From assembly GCA_016779995.1 (NCBI GenBank), contig JADHMO010000003.1, positions 38,733-102,732 of the forward strand: 64,000 nucleotides of DNA, given 5' to 3'. The notes below the pieces were generated by a model, which ran no database searches, had not been told where the DNA came from, and saw nothing but the letters and a program-made list of their open reading frames with translations. Every line of letters begins with the position of its first letter. Within the stretch, counting starts at the first letter, position 1. Made by a program: the position numbers and the translations under genes. Source of the DNA: Flavobacteriales bacterium. Its GTDB lineage: Bacteria > Bacteroidota > Bacteroidia > Flavobacteriales > UBA7312. Below are positions 34,623 to 42,189 of this stretch, piece after piece.

Positions 34623-36137
34623 TTATACAAGACTATTTCCAGTCATTTCTTGGGGGATGTCTACTCCCATAATGGTTAGTATTGTTGGGGCAATATCGCC
34701 CAGTTTTCCGTTGTTTAAATGCGTGTAATCGCTGTTCAATAAAAAGCTTGGCACTAGGTTAGTGGTATGTGCTGTATTAGGACTGCCGTCAGCATTAATA
34801 GCAAAGTCGGCATTGCCATGGTCGGCAATAATGATAAAGGCATAATCGCTTTTTAGACCTGCTTCAACAACTTCTTTAGTGCATTGGTCTACCGTTTCTA
34901 CAGCTTTGATGATGGCGTCATAATCGCCAGTATGTCCTACCATATCGGGGTTGGCAAAATTAAGACATACAAAGTCGGCCGTAGCATGTTCTAGCTCAGG
35001 CACAATTTTAGCTACAACTTCGTGAGCACTCATCTCGGGTTGTAAGTCATAAGTAGCGACTTTTGGAGAGTTTGCCATCAGTCGCTTTTCTCCATCAAAT
35101 TCGGCTTCTCTACCACCAGAGAAAAAGAAAGTAACGTGCGGGTATTTTTCTGTTTCGGCAATACGTATTTGCTTCAATCCATTTTCGGCAATGACTTGTC
35201 CAAGTGTATTGTTGAGGTTGTCTTTTTCAAAGATGACGTTTACGTTTTTGAAATTTTTATCGTACATCGTCATAGTGGTATAGTGTAAGTCTAAAGTATG
35301 CATATCAAACTCTGACTTATCTTCTTGAGTTAGTACAGTGGCGATTTCTCTACATCTATCCGTTCTGAAATTAAAACAGATGACAGCATCACCGTCTTTG
35401 ATAGTTGCTAGGGGTTCATTCTTATCATTGACACAAACTATGGGTTTTATAAATTCATCTGTAACACCATCGTCATAAGAATTTTGAATACTCTGTACTA
35501 TATCTTGTGTCGGTTTTCCTTGACCTTTAGTTAATAAATCGTAGGCTAGTTTCACCCGCTCCCAACGATTATCTCTGTCCATAGCGTAATACCTGCCACA
35601 GACTGAGGCTATCTTTGCACCATGAAGGTTGTTTTCTAATTCTCCTAAAAATCCTTTACCACTTTTTGGGTCGGTGTCTCTACCGTCGGTAAAGGCATGA
35701 ACATAGACTTCTTTTACTCCTGCTTTTTGTGCTAAGCGGCATACTTCGAATAGGTGTTGGGAATGGGAGTGAATACCACCATCTGAAACGAGTCCCATAA
35801 GATGTAAAGCTTTATTATGGTTTTTTGCATAATCAAAGGAGGCCTGTAAGTTTGGCATTTGCTCAAGAGTATCCTCGGCACATGCTTTATTAATTTTGGC
35901 GAGGTCTTGATAAACAATTCGTCCTGCACCAATATTGAGGTGTCCAACTTCAGAGTTTCCCATTTGTCCTTCAGGTAGTCCTACTTCCAAACCATCGGTT
36001 TGCAGTTCAGCATTGGGGTAATTGTTGTAAAGTGAATCTATAAATGGGGTGTTGGCATTGTGAATAGCATCCGATTTAGTCTTATCACCATGCCCCCAAC
36101 CGTCTAAAATCATTAAAACCGTCTTCTTTCCTCTCAT
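34623..36137 (-). CDS. gpmI: 2,3-bisphosphoglycerate-independent phosphoglycerate mutase
   Basis: About 504 aa in the alkaline phosphatase superfamily. It interconverts 3- and 2-phosphoglycerate in glycolysis and gluconeogenesis with two Mn ions. Ser62 in GQMGNSEVGHLNIG is the phosphorylated nucleophile, and VLMILDGWG near the N-terminus and IADHGNAD near the C-terminus are metal-binding. I start it at ATG 36137, because an upstream ATG at 36167 would lie on the far side of the promoter box at 36144-36151 and would add 10 residues not typical of the family. Confidence 0.95.
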   Translation of the reverse strand: MRGKKTVLMILDGWGHGDKTKSDAIHNANTPFIDSLYNNYPNAELQTDGLEVGLPEGQMGNSEVGHLNIGAGRIVYQDLAKINKACAEDTLEQMPNLQASFDYAKNHNKALHLMGLVSDGGIHSHSQHLFEVCRLAQKAGVKEVYVHAFTDGRDTDPKSGKGFLGELENNLHGAKIASVCGRYYAMDRDNRWERVKLAYDLLTKGQGKPTQDIVQSIQNSYDDGVTDEFIKPIVCVNDKNEPLATIKDGDAVICFNFRTDRCREIATVLTQEDKSEFDMHTLDLHYTTMTMYDKNFKNVNVIFEKDNLNNTLGQVIAENGLKQIRIAETEKYPHVTFFFSGGREAEFDGEKRLMANSPKVATYDLQPEMSAHEVVAKIVPELEHATADFVCLNFANPDMVGHTGDYDAIIKAVETVDQCTKEVVEAGLKSDYAFIIIADHGNADFAINADGSPNTAHTTNLVPSFLLNSDYTHLNNGKLGDIAPTILTIMGVDIPQEMTGNSLV

Positions 36138-36143
36138 AGAGCA

Positions 36144-36151
36144 CAAAGATA
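36144..36151 (-). promoter_or_regulatory. Promoter -7 box of gpmI
   Basis: The minus strand reads TATCTTTG, an exact TAnnTTTG match, ending 7 bp before the ATG at 36137. This decides the start and predicts a nearly leaderless mRNA. Confidence 0.6.
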
Positions 36152-36202
36152 ATGGCTTTATTGTCAATTTTAAACACTAAAACCACATTTAGAACGAAAT
36201 AT

Positions 36203-36679
36203 TTATTTCAAATAGGCTGAGTACATCCATACTAACTTCTCTTGCTCTCTGATATAATCACTCATTAATGCATTTGTGCCTTCGTCACCTATTTCATCTG
36301 ATAAATCAAGAATTTCTCTTTGTTTATTCAGAAGTATAGAGAAAGCACTTAAAATTTCTTTGACAGATTTCTGCCCATCGCTTACATCATTACTTTCAGT
36401 AATTGATGTTTGCTGAATGTAGTTCGAAAATTGGTGTTGAGGTTTATGTCCTAATGTTAAAATTCGCTCGGCTATGTCATCTATTTTTACAAATAAATCG
36501 TTGTATAACTCCTCAAATTTAAGGTGTAATTCAAAGAATTTATCACCTTGTATATTCCAGTGATAGCCTCTAGCATTTTGGTAAAGTATGGAGTAGTTGG
36601 ACAATAATTCGTTAAGTGAAACGGCTAATTTTTCACATTTTTTACTGTCTAAGCCTATTGGGTTTAATGTGTCGTTCAT
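36203..36679 (-). CDS. dps: Dps/ferritin-like DNA-protection protein
   Basis: This 158-aa four-helix protein has the Dps dinuclear ferroxidase ligands in the right spacing: His40 (NARGYHWNIQG), His52, Asp67 and Glu71 (KIDDIAERIL). Dps dodecamers oxidise and store iron and protect DNA from hydroxyl radicals. It is encoded 13 bp from the cytochrome b561 gene on the same strand, in a group that looks iron-related. Confidence 0.93.
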   Translation of the reverse strand: MNDTLNPIGLDSKKCEKLAVSLNELLSNYSILYQNARGYHWNIQGDKFFELHLKFEELYNDLFVKIDDIAERILTLGHKPQHQFSNYIQQTSITESNDVSDGQKSVKEILSAFSILLNKQREILDLSDEIGDEGTNALMSDYIREQEKLVWMYSAYLK

Positions 36680-36692
36680 AGTTTAATAAGTT

Positions 36693-37220
36693 TTATGGTA
36701 AAATTCGTTTTAAGGTATTTTCCTTGTTTTTGATATAATGTTTAATCACTCCTGCTATATGAACTATCACTAAAATTACCATTATCAAAGCTAATAGTCC
36801 GTGTCCGCCAAGAGCCTTGATGTCGCCTTCAGATTTGATGTGCTGAATATTTTGACTTTCTAGTGCTTCTACATAACCACCACTTAACATGGCTACTATT
36901 CCACTGATTGTTATGGCAAATAGCAAAATGTAAAACAGATTATGAACCCATACAATTAACTTATCATTAATCTTAGAGTTAGTTTTTAGGTCGGCTGGGC
37001 GTTTACTTTTGAAAAATAACCAAGTCCTTATTAGGGTCAATATTAATAAGGCTAACCCTAGTAAAGCATGGATTTGAATCAAACTTAATTTCTCATTACC
37101 TTCAATGCCAGAAGTGTATTTGCCCAAAGGAAATAATACTAAAATTAGAATAGTACTAATCCAATGAATAGCTATTGTAGCAGTAGAATATTTTTGCTTG
37201 AGGTTGTTCGTTGTTTTCAT
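36693..37220 (-). CDS. Cytochrome b561 family protein
   Basis: This 175-aa, four-helix membrane protein has heme-ligand histidines in AIHWIST, IQIHALLG and IVHIAGVIKHYI, the pattern of bacterial di-heme cytochrome b561. It transfers electrons across the inner membrane from quinol to an acceptor; some members reduce superoxide or ferric iron. The neighbours Dps and an FMN-binding protein favour a redox/iron role. Confidence 0.9.
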   Translation of the reverse strand: MKTTNNLKQKYSTATIAIHWISTILILVLFPLGKYTSGIEGNEKLSLIQIHALLGLALLILTLIRTWLFFKSKRPADLKTNSKINDKLIVWVHNLFYILLFAITISGIVAMLSGGYVEALESQNIQHIKSEGDIKALGGHGLLALIMVILVIVHIAGVIKHYIKNKENTLKRILP

Positions 37221-37243
37221 GGGTTTAGGTTTTGATTTAGGGA

Positions 37244-37621
37244 TTAGGGATATAAGAGCCGTTCTAATTGTTTCAACTCTTTAGGAACTAAGGTGTGGAC
37301 TTTGCCATAAAGTTCATAGTCTATTTTGCATAAAGTATCTGAATTCCAAACTTCTTTGCTTTTGTATGCAAACACCATTAAGGTATCGCCTTTCTCAAAG
37401 TTTTCAGGGCTTATACTGTAGTTCAAAACATTTTGATGTGCTTTTATGGATTGTATTTTAAAAGCAGAATCATTGGCTGGAGCAATGCATTGAAAACGAT
37501 AATTCGTGCCACTACCCGTTTCAGGTCGCCCACCAATCCAATGCTGGTATGTGGAAGAAATCAGAAAGTCTTGAGTGTTGCAAGAAAAAAGAATTAGCAA
37601 GAAAAATAAGTGCTTTTTCAT
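37244..37621 (-). CDS. Small lipoprotein of unknown function
   Basis: About 125 aa from ATG 37621, with a signal peptide ending in a lipobox (LILFSC). The mature part contains TYQHWIGGRPETGSGTNYRF and no domain I recognise. A TAnnTTTG box 7 bp upstream supports this start over the TTG at 37630. It is probably co-transcribed with the cytochrome b561 and Dps genes downstream. Confidence 0.68.
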   Translation of the reverse strand: MKKHLFFLLILFSCNTQDFLISSTYQHWIGGRPETGSGTNYRFQCIAPANDSAFKIQSIKAHQNVLNYSISPENFEKGDTLMVFAYKSKEVWNSDTLCKIDYELYGKVHTLVPKELKQLERLLYP

Positions 37622-37627
37622 ATCGCA

Positions 37628-37635
37628 CAAAGGTA
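37628..37635 (-). promoter_or_regulatory. Promoter -7 box of the lipoprotein-b561-Dps group
   Basis: The minus strand reads TACCTTTG, fitting TAnnTTTG, ending 7 bp before the ATG at 37621. It shares the divergent intergenic region with the porin promoter. Confidence 0.55.
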
Positions 37636-37654
37636 ATAAAAAACACGTTCAAAA

Positions 37655-37691
37655 ATTAGTTTAAATTTTCTTATTTAAAATTAGTCTAAAT
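37655..37691. promoter_or_regulatory. Direct repeat ATTAGTYTAAAT in the divergent promoter region
   Basis: ATTAGTTTAAAT (37655-37666) and ATTAGTCTAAAT (37680-37691) are 25 bp apart between the -7 boxes of the two divergent operons. The second contains the odd palindrome TTAG-T-CTAA. Possible binding sites of a regulator shared by both directions, plausibly metal-responsive given the genes. Confidence 0.4.
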
Positions 37692-37705
37692 AAAAACAAA
37701 CTAGT

Positions 37706-37713
37706 TATCTTTG
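37706..37713 (+). promoter_or_regulatory. Promoter -7 box of the porin gene
   Basis: TATCTTTG is an exact TAnnTTTG match 29 bp before the ATG at 37743. Confidence 0.58.
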
Positions 37714-37742
37714 CCAAAAATTAAACATTAAAACTCAAAAAC

Positions 37743-38873
37743 ATGAAATTAAAAACACAGGTGTTAATCACTTTAAGCTTTCTAGCAATACCTTTTTTAC
37801 AGGCTCAAAATACGGCTGAGAATATTTTAAGCGGCAAAGAAGGTTTTATTATTGGAGGTTATGGTCAAATTGATGGAAACTTCAATTTAGACAATGACAA
37901 CAAAATGAATTCTAACGGTAAACTTGATGTTCACCGTTTAGTAACCTTTTTAGGTTATAAGTTTAATGACAAAGCTACTTTTGTTTCGGAATTAGAGTAT
38001 GAACATGTTGTAGAGCTTTATGTTGAACAAGCCTTTTTAGACTATAAAATAAAGGACAATATGAGTCTTCAGGCTGGTTTGATGCTTATTCCTATGGGGA
38101 TTCAAAATTTATATCACGAGCCTCCAACATTCAATGGTGTTGAACGTACTAACGTCGATAAATACATTGTTCCTACGACTTGGAGAGAAATTGGCGTTGG
38201 AATTAATGGTCGCTTAGATGAGCAATCTATAAACTATCAGTTGATGATGGTCAATGGTCCTTTAGGTTATGACAACGGCTCAGCTAATTTTAGTGGTAAT
38301 AAAGGACTTAGAGGAGGTCGTCAGAAAGGTGCAGAAGCGACTGTTTCGGACTTTGATTTTGCAGGTAGATTATCTTACTTCGGTATGTTAGGCTGGAACT
38401 TTGGAGCATCTTTTTATAAGGGTAATTCTGAAACTTCTGATTTTGAAGCGGATTCTACTCAAGTTGGCATAACTATGATGGGGGTTGATGCCAGATACAA
38501 CAACGGTCCTTTTCAGGCTAGAGGTCAGTACATCCTTGCCAATTTAGAAAATACGGCTGAGTATAACGCCAAAACTGGTGCTGATGTTGGTTCTAAATTA
38601 TTAGGTTACTACTTAGAAGCTGGATACAATGTCTTGGATGGTAAATCTGAAAATGAGCTGATTGTATTCGGGCGTTATGAGAATTATAATACACACGAAG
38701 AAACAGATGGTTTTGCCGCTAATGCTGCTTATGATAGAACTGACAAGACAGTAGGTTTGACTTACAAGTTAAATCAAGGTGCTGCTTTCAAAGCAGACTA
38801 TCAGTTAAAAAGTACTGAGGCATCATCTGAAGAAACAAAACACCTTAACCTTGGCGTTGCCGTTTGGTTCTAA
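37743..38873 (+). CDS. Outer-membrane porin (phosphate-selective porin-like)
   Basis: This 376-aa protein has a signal peptide (ending LQAQ) and GGYGQIDGNFNLD, then repeated amphipathic strands with LEYEHVVELYVEQAFLDYK and a terminal strand ending GVAVWF. Length, short turns and terminal Phe fit a 16-strand OprO/OprP-type porin found in Bacteroidota. The substrate is not determined. Divergent from the b561/Dps operon and followed by an FMN-binding protein, so iron or another metal is possible. Confidence 0.8.
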   Translation: MKLKTQVLITLSFLAIPFLQAQNTAENILSGKEGFIIGGYGQIDGNFNLDNDNKMNSNGKLDVHRLVTFLGYKFNDKATFVSELEYEHVVELYVEQAFLDYKIKDNMSLQAGLMLIPMGIQNLYHEPPTFNGVERTNVDKYIVPTTWREIGVGINGRLDEQSINYQLMMVNGPLGYDNGSANFSGNKGLRGGRQKGAEATVSDFDFAGRLSYFGMLGWNFGASFYKGNSETSDFEADSTQVGITMMGVDARYNNGPFQARGQYILANLENTAEYNAKTGADVGSKLLGYYLEAGYNVLDGKSENELIVFGRYENYNTHEETDGFAANAAYDRTDKTVGLTYKLNQGAAFKADYQLKSTEASSEETKHLNLGVAVWF

Positions 38874-38907
38874 TTTTAGAAAATTGGTTAATAAAATTTA
38901 TAATCAA

Positions 38908-39411
38908 ATGCTTTTCAATAGAGTTGTACCTGCCTTACTGACGGGTACACTCTTTTTAGTGCTTTGTGCTAATACGGCATACGGTCAGTGGGTGCCCACA
39001 GACAAGATGTTGTCCAAAGCAGAGCTTACTGTTCAGAAGCAGTTTAATATTGATTATTCCAAATCGGCTATCGATTTGAGTCCTAATTATTATGAGTTAA
39101 CGACTAACGATAGCATCATTGGTTATATGTGTTTGCAACAAGCTCCTAGCAAGCACGATATGTTTGATTTTTTAGCTATTTACTCTAGAGATATGGAATT
39201 GCTTAAGCTTCAAATTTTGGCATATAGGGAAAATTACGGAGGTGAAATTGCCAATAAGCGATGGCTAAAACAGTTTTTGACACGCCCTTCAGAAAAAGTC
39301 CAAGCTATTTCCGGAGCAACTATTTCTGTAGAATCAATGAAAATGGTCGTATCTTCGCTAAACCAAAAAATGAAAAATTGGCATCAAGTACACCACATCA
39401 CAAGCAAATAA
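38908..39411 (+). CDS. FMN-binding domain protein
   Basis: About 167 aa from ATG 38908 (an earlier in-frame ATG lies inside the porin gene). It has a signal peptide (ending AYGQ) and, near the C-terminus, VQAISGATISVESM, the S-G-A-T motif where FMN is covalently attached to Thr in RnfG/NqrC-like domains. It may be flavinylated by ApbE in the periplasm and pass electrons from a membrane cytochrome to an extracytoplasmic acceptor. Its stop overlaps the next ATG (TAATG). Confidence 0.8.
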   Translation: MLFNRVVPALLTGTLFLVLCANTAYGQWVPTDKMLSKAELTVQKQFNIDYSKSAIDLSPNYYELTTNDSIIGYMCLQQAPSKHDMFDFLAIYSRDMELLKLQILAYRENYGGEIANKRWLKQFLTRPSEKVQAISGATISVESMKMVVSSLNQKMKNWHQVHHITSK

Positions 39412-39899
39412 TGGACTTCAAACTTCAGCAATTACCCAAATCCCTCAGAATATCATTATCTGTTTTTTTACTGACGCTTTCTTTTGGTTACTTTTCGGGT
39501 TTAGATTTATTAAAGCATACTACAGATTTCAAATCTAAGGGCATACAAGAAAATGTACTTGGAAACGAATTTAACGAAGAAGCAGAGGAGTTACATTTTA
39601 AGATGTCCGAGAGAGAATTACACGGTATAATTCATAGTCATGTAATAACTATTTCTATACTGTTTGTCATATTATCTTTTATGGTATTTTTTACGAGTTT
39701 ACCTAGAGGTTTCAAGTCCTTTTTAATGATAGAGCCTAACGTCTCTTTAGTAGTTACCTTTGGTGGATTGTGGCTACTTTGGTTAGGACATACATGGGTG
39801 AAATATGTTATAATGATATCAGGAATTTTGATGCATTTGTCTTTAATACTGTTGATTGTAACACTGTTATGGCAATTACTTTTGAAAAAAGACAATTAA
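39411..39899 (+). CDS. Four-helix membrane protein of unknown function
   Basis: About 162 aa from ATG 39411, overlapping the FMN-binding gene's stop by one base. Four hydrophobic helices carry histidines (HGIIHSHVITISILF, GHTWVKYVI, MHLSLILL) that could bind heme, which would suit an electron donor to the flavoprotein. That is an inference; no family is recognised. The end overlaps crtZ (opposite strand) by 4 bp. Confidence 0.65.
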   Translation: MDFKLQQLPKSLRISLSVFLLTLSFGYFSGLDLLKHTTDFKSKGIQENVLGNEFNEEAEELHFKMSERELHGIIHSHVITISILFVILSFMVFFTSLPRGFKSFLMIEPNVSLVVTFGGLWLLWLGHTWVKYVIMISGILMHLSLILLIVTLLWQLLLKKDN

Positions 39900-40339
39900 A
39901 CTTTGGCTTCTTTCCAAAATTTGAAAGGAACAATCAACATTCCAAAACAAGATCCATCTTCTTTTACTAGACTTTTATGATGCACTTTGTGTGCTTTTCG
40001 TATGGCTTTGAAGTAGGGGATGCTAGTGCGTTTGAATAGTTTTATACGTTGATGAATGAAAACTTCATGAACGATAAAGTAGGCAAACCCGTATAGAGTA
40101 ATTCCAATTCCAATATATAGAAGGGTAGAGCCTAAAATCATAAAGGTAGCACCAGGAATAGCAAAAATTAGAAAGAAAGCATCGTTGTTTTCAAGGATTT
40201 TATCTTTATTGACTTGGTGGTGATCTTTGTGTAGTTTCCATAAAAATCCGTGCATAACATATTTATGCGTTGCCCAAGCTATGAATTCCATTAGCCAAAA
40301 TGTGATAATAACGATGGTGATTTTTAATATTAAGCTCAT
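39896..40339 (-). CDS. crtZ: Beta-carotene hydroxylase
   Basis: This 147-aa membrane di-iron hydroxylase of the CrtZ branch has all four His clusters: HKYVMHG, HKDHHQ, HEVFIHQR and KAHKVHHKS. It hydroxylates the 3-position of beta-ionone rings to give zeaxanthin. It is the last gene of the minus-strand operon queD-folE-crtI-crtB-unknown-idi-crtZ, 9 bp after idi. Confidence 0.93.
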   Translation of the reverse strand: MSLILKITIVIITFWLMEFIAWATHKYVMHGFLWKLHKDHHQVNKDKILENNDAFFLIFAIPGATFMILGSTLLYIGIGITLYGFAYFIVHEVFIHQRIKLFKRTSIPYFKAIRKAHKVHHKSLVKEDGSCFGMLIVPFKFWKEAKV

Positions 40340-40348
40340 GAATTGAAA

Positions 40349-40888
40349 TTAAGCAATTAAAACTTCTTTTTTTACGGTTGATTTTATTTTCAAAACTCTG
40401 TCAATACAGATTTTAAACCATGGTGTAAAAGTATGAGGATTTTCGTTGATTTCCTGTATTAAATCGTTTGAATTTATATATCTATAATCTCCAACTTCAG
40501 TTGGGTTAGGCTTAGGTTTTTCATCAGAGAAACCGATATAAACATGATCCAGTTCATTTTCAATAAGTCCATTGACAAAAGAAGCACGGTATAAGAAGTT
40601 GAAAGCATAAAACAAATCACATTCCACACCCATTTCTTCTTTCAGCCGTCTTTCTGCAGCACGTTTTACTATTTCATTACCTCTAGGATGGCTACATGCT
40701 GTATTGCTCCATAGACCTGGTGTGTGGTATTTATGAAAAGCACGTTGTTGGAGTAACATTTCTCCTTTGCTATTAAAAACAAAAACAGATATAGCTCGAT
40801 GTAAAAGCCCTTTTTGATGTGCTTCTAATTTACCTATTTTACCAATAGGGTTGTCGTTTTTATCTACCAGTATAACTTGTTCTTCCAT
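40349..40888 (-). CDS. idi: Isopentenyl-diphosphate delta-isomerase, type I
   Basis: About 179 aa of NUDIX fold (ATG 40888; the ATG three bases earlier would add one Met). It interconverts IPP and DMAPP, the precursors of carotenoids. The catalytic Cys lies in NTACSHPRGNE, the metal/catalytic Glu region in RRLKEEMGVECD, and the start EEQVILVDKNDNPIG is typical. It overlaps the preceding unknown gene by 29 bp, within the carotenoid operon. Confidence 0.94.
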   Translation of the reverse strand: MEEQVILVDKNDNPIGKIGKLEAHQKGLLHRAISVFVFNSKGEMLLQQRAFHKYHTPGLWSNTACSHPRGNEIVKRAAERRLKEEMGVECDLFYAFNFLYRASFVNGLIENELDHVYIGFSDEKPKPNPTEVGDYRYINSNDLIQEINENPHTFTPWFKICIDRVLKIKSTVKKEVLIA

Positions 40889-41351
40889 CATTTAATGTTT
40901 TGAAAATTGGCATTATAAATTGTTGTAGTTCTTCTGAACTTGTAGAAATATTATTCTTAATAAATTGACTATCCTCTTCCATATTTAGTTTGTAATCTAA
41001 AATAGCAGGAGTGCCGTCTTGTACACAAAATCGTAAAAATCTTAGTTCAATATCTTCGGGGTATTGGCTAATCACCATCTCTAATTGTTCTTTACCTTCT
41101 TTAAATGACTTAATTTTATCAATGGGATTTATAGTAAATTTACTCTGAAGTAAAATAGCAATGGCGTTGTATGTAAGTCGTTTGTAGTCACTTTCAATTG
41201 AGCTATTTTTTGTCAGTTCATACAGTTGATTAGCCTTGTCCTCTTCAACTGAAGCTTCTATGTACAACTCTCTAACTTCCGAAAGATTGAGCTCTTGTGC
41301 TAGACTATTGGTAAGAGTGTACAATAAGGATATGATAATCCAAAATTTCAT
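40860..41351 (-). CDS. Exported protein of unknown function in the carotenoid operon
   Basis: This 163-aa protein has a signal peptide (MKFWIIISLLYTLTNSLAQ) and a helical mature part (LSEVRELYIEASVEEDKA, ISQYPEDIELRFLRFCVQD) that resembles TPR-like repeats. It overlaps crtB by 4 bp and idi by 29 bp, so it is locked into the operon. No enzyme motif is visible. A periplasmic partner of pigment synthesis or placement is possible but not shown. Confidence 0.75.
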   Translation of the reverse strand: MKFWIIISLLYTLTNSLAQELNLSEVRELYIEASVEEDKANQLYELTKNSSIESDYKRLTYNAIAILLQSKFTINPIDKIKSFKEGKEQLEMVISQYPEDIELRFLRFCVQDGTPAILDYKLNMEEDSQFIKNNISTSSEELQQFIMPIFKTLNDGRTSYTGR

Positions 41352-42187
41352 ATCAAGTTAAATTGATTTTTGACCATAGATTTTAGCATCAAACTGATTT
41401 TATTAGAATTAGGAATTCTAATACGCTCTTGTAAAATTCTTGAAGACGGCAAGGATTTAATCTTGCGGAATAAATTGTAATAATAGATATAAGCCAAATA
41501 GACTCCCCCTCTTGAACTCAATGGTAGTTTTTTAATTCCAACAAGAGCTTCTGAGAAATCAATTTCTATATCTTCTTCTATTTTTTGTTTATCTTCTTCT
41601 GAGAAGTTTACCATATTGACTCCTGGAAAATAGGTTCTCCCTAAATAGGAGAAATCGCTGTTAGCATCTCTAAGAAAATTAACTTTTTGGAAAGCCGAAC
41701 CTAAACTCATAGCACTGGGTTTAAGAGCTTCATACTGTTCTTCATTGCCTTCTACAAAGACTTTTAAGCACATTAGACCAACGACTTCTGCTGAACCTAA
41801 AATGTATTTATTGTATTTGTCGGCATCATAGGTTTGCAATTCATCCAAATCCATTTCCATACTATCTAGGAAAGTGTTGATAAGTTCCCATTCAATATTG
41901 TAATCGTGCACTACTTTTTGGAAACTATTTAAGATAGGGTTCAAACTAATCTTAGATTCAATAGCATCTATAGTATCTGCTTTGAATTTGTGAAATAAAC
42001 GGTGTTTGTCATAATCGTGGAAGGTGTCCACTATTTCATCAGCAAAACGGACAAAGCCATAGATGCCATAAATAGGAGCATGTAATCTTTTGTCTAAGGC
42101 TTTAATACCAAAGCTAAAGCTTGTACTGTAAGCTATGGTAGTCAACTTACTGCATTTGTCAGAGACATTATCAAAAATATACTTCAT
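41348..42187 (-). CDS. crtB: Phytoene synthase
   Basis: This 279-aa trans-isoprenyl diphosphate synthase condenses two GGPP to phytoene. The first Asp-rich motif is DEIVDTF, and the second region is NFLRDANSDFSYLGRTYFP. It has the usual family length. It lies directly after crtI (2 bp gap). GGPP synthase (crtE) is not in the window. Confidence 0.95.
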   Translation of the reverse strand: MKYIFDNVSDKCSKLTTIAYSTSFSFGIKALDKRLHAPIYGIYGFVRFADEIVDTFHDYDKHRLFHKFKADTIDAIESKISLNPILNSFQKVVHDYNIEWELINTFLDSMEMDLDELQTYDADKYNKYILGSAEVVGLMCLKVFVEGNEEQYEALKPSAMSLGSAFQKVNFLRDANSDFSYLGRTYFPGVNMVNFSEEDKQKIEEDIEIDFSEALVGIKKLPLSSRGGVYLAYIYYYNLFRKIKSLPSSRILQERIRIPNSNKISLMLKSMVKNQFNLI

Positions 42188-42189
42188 AA

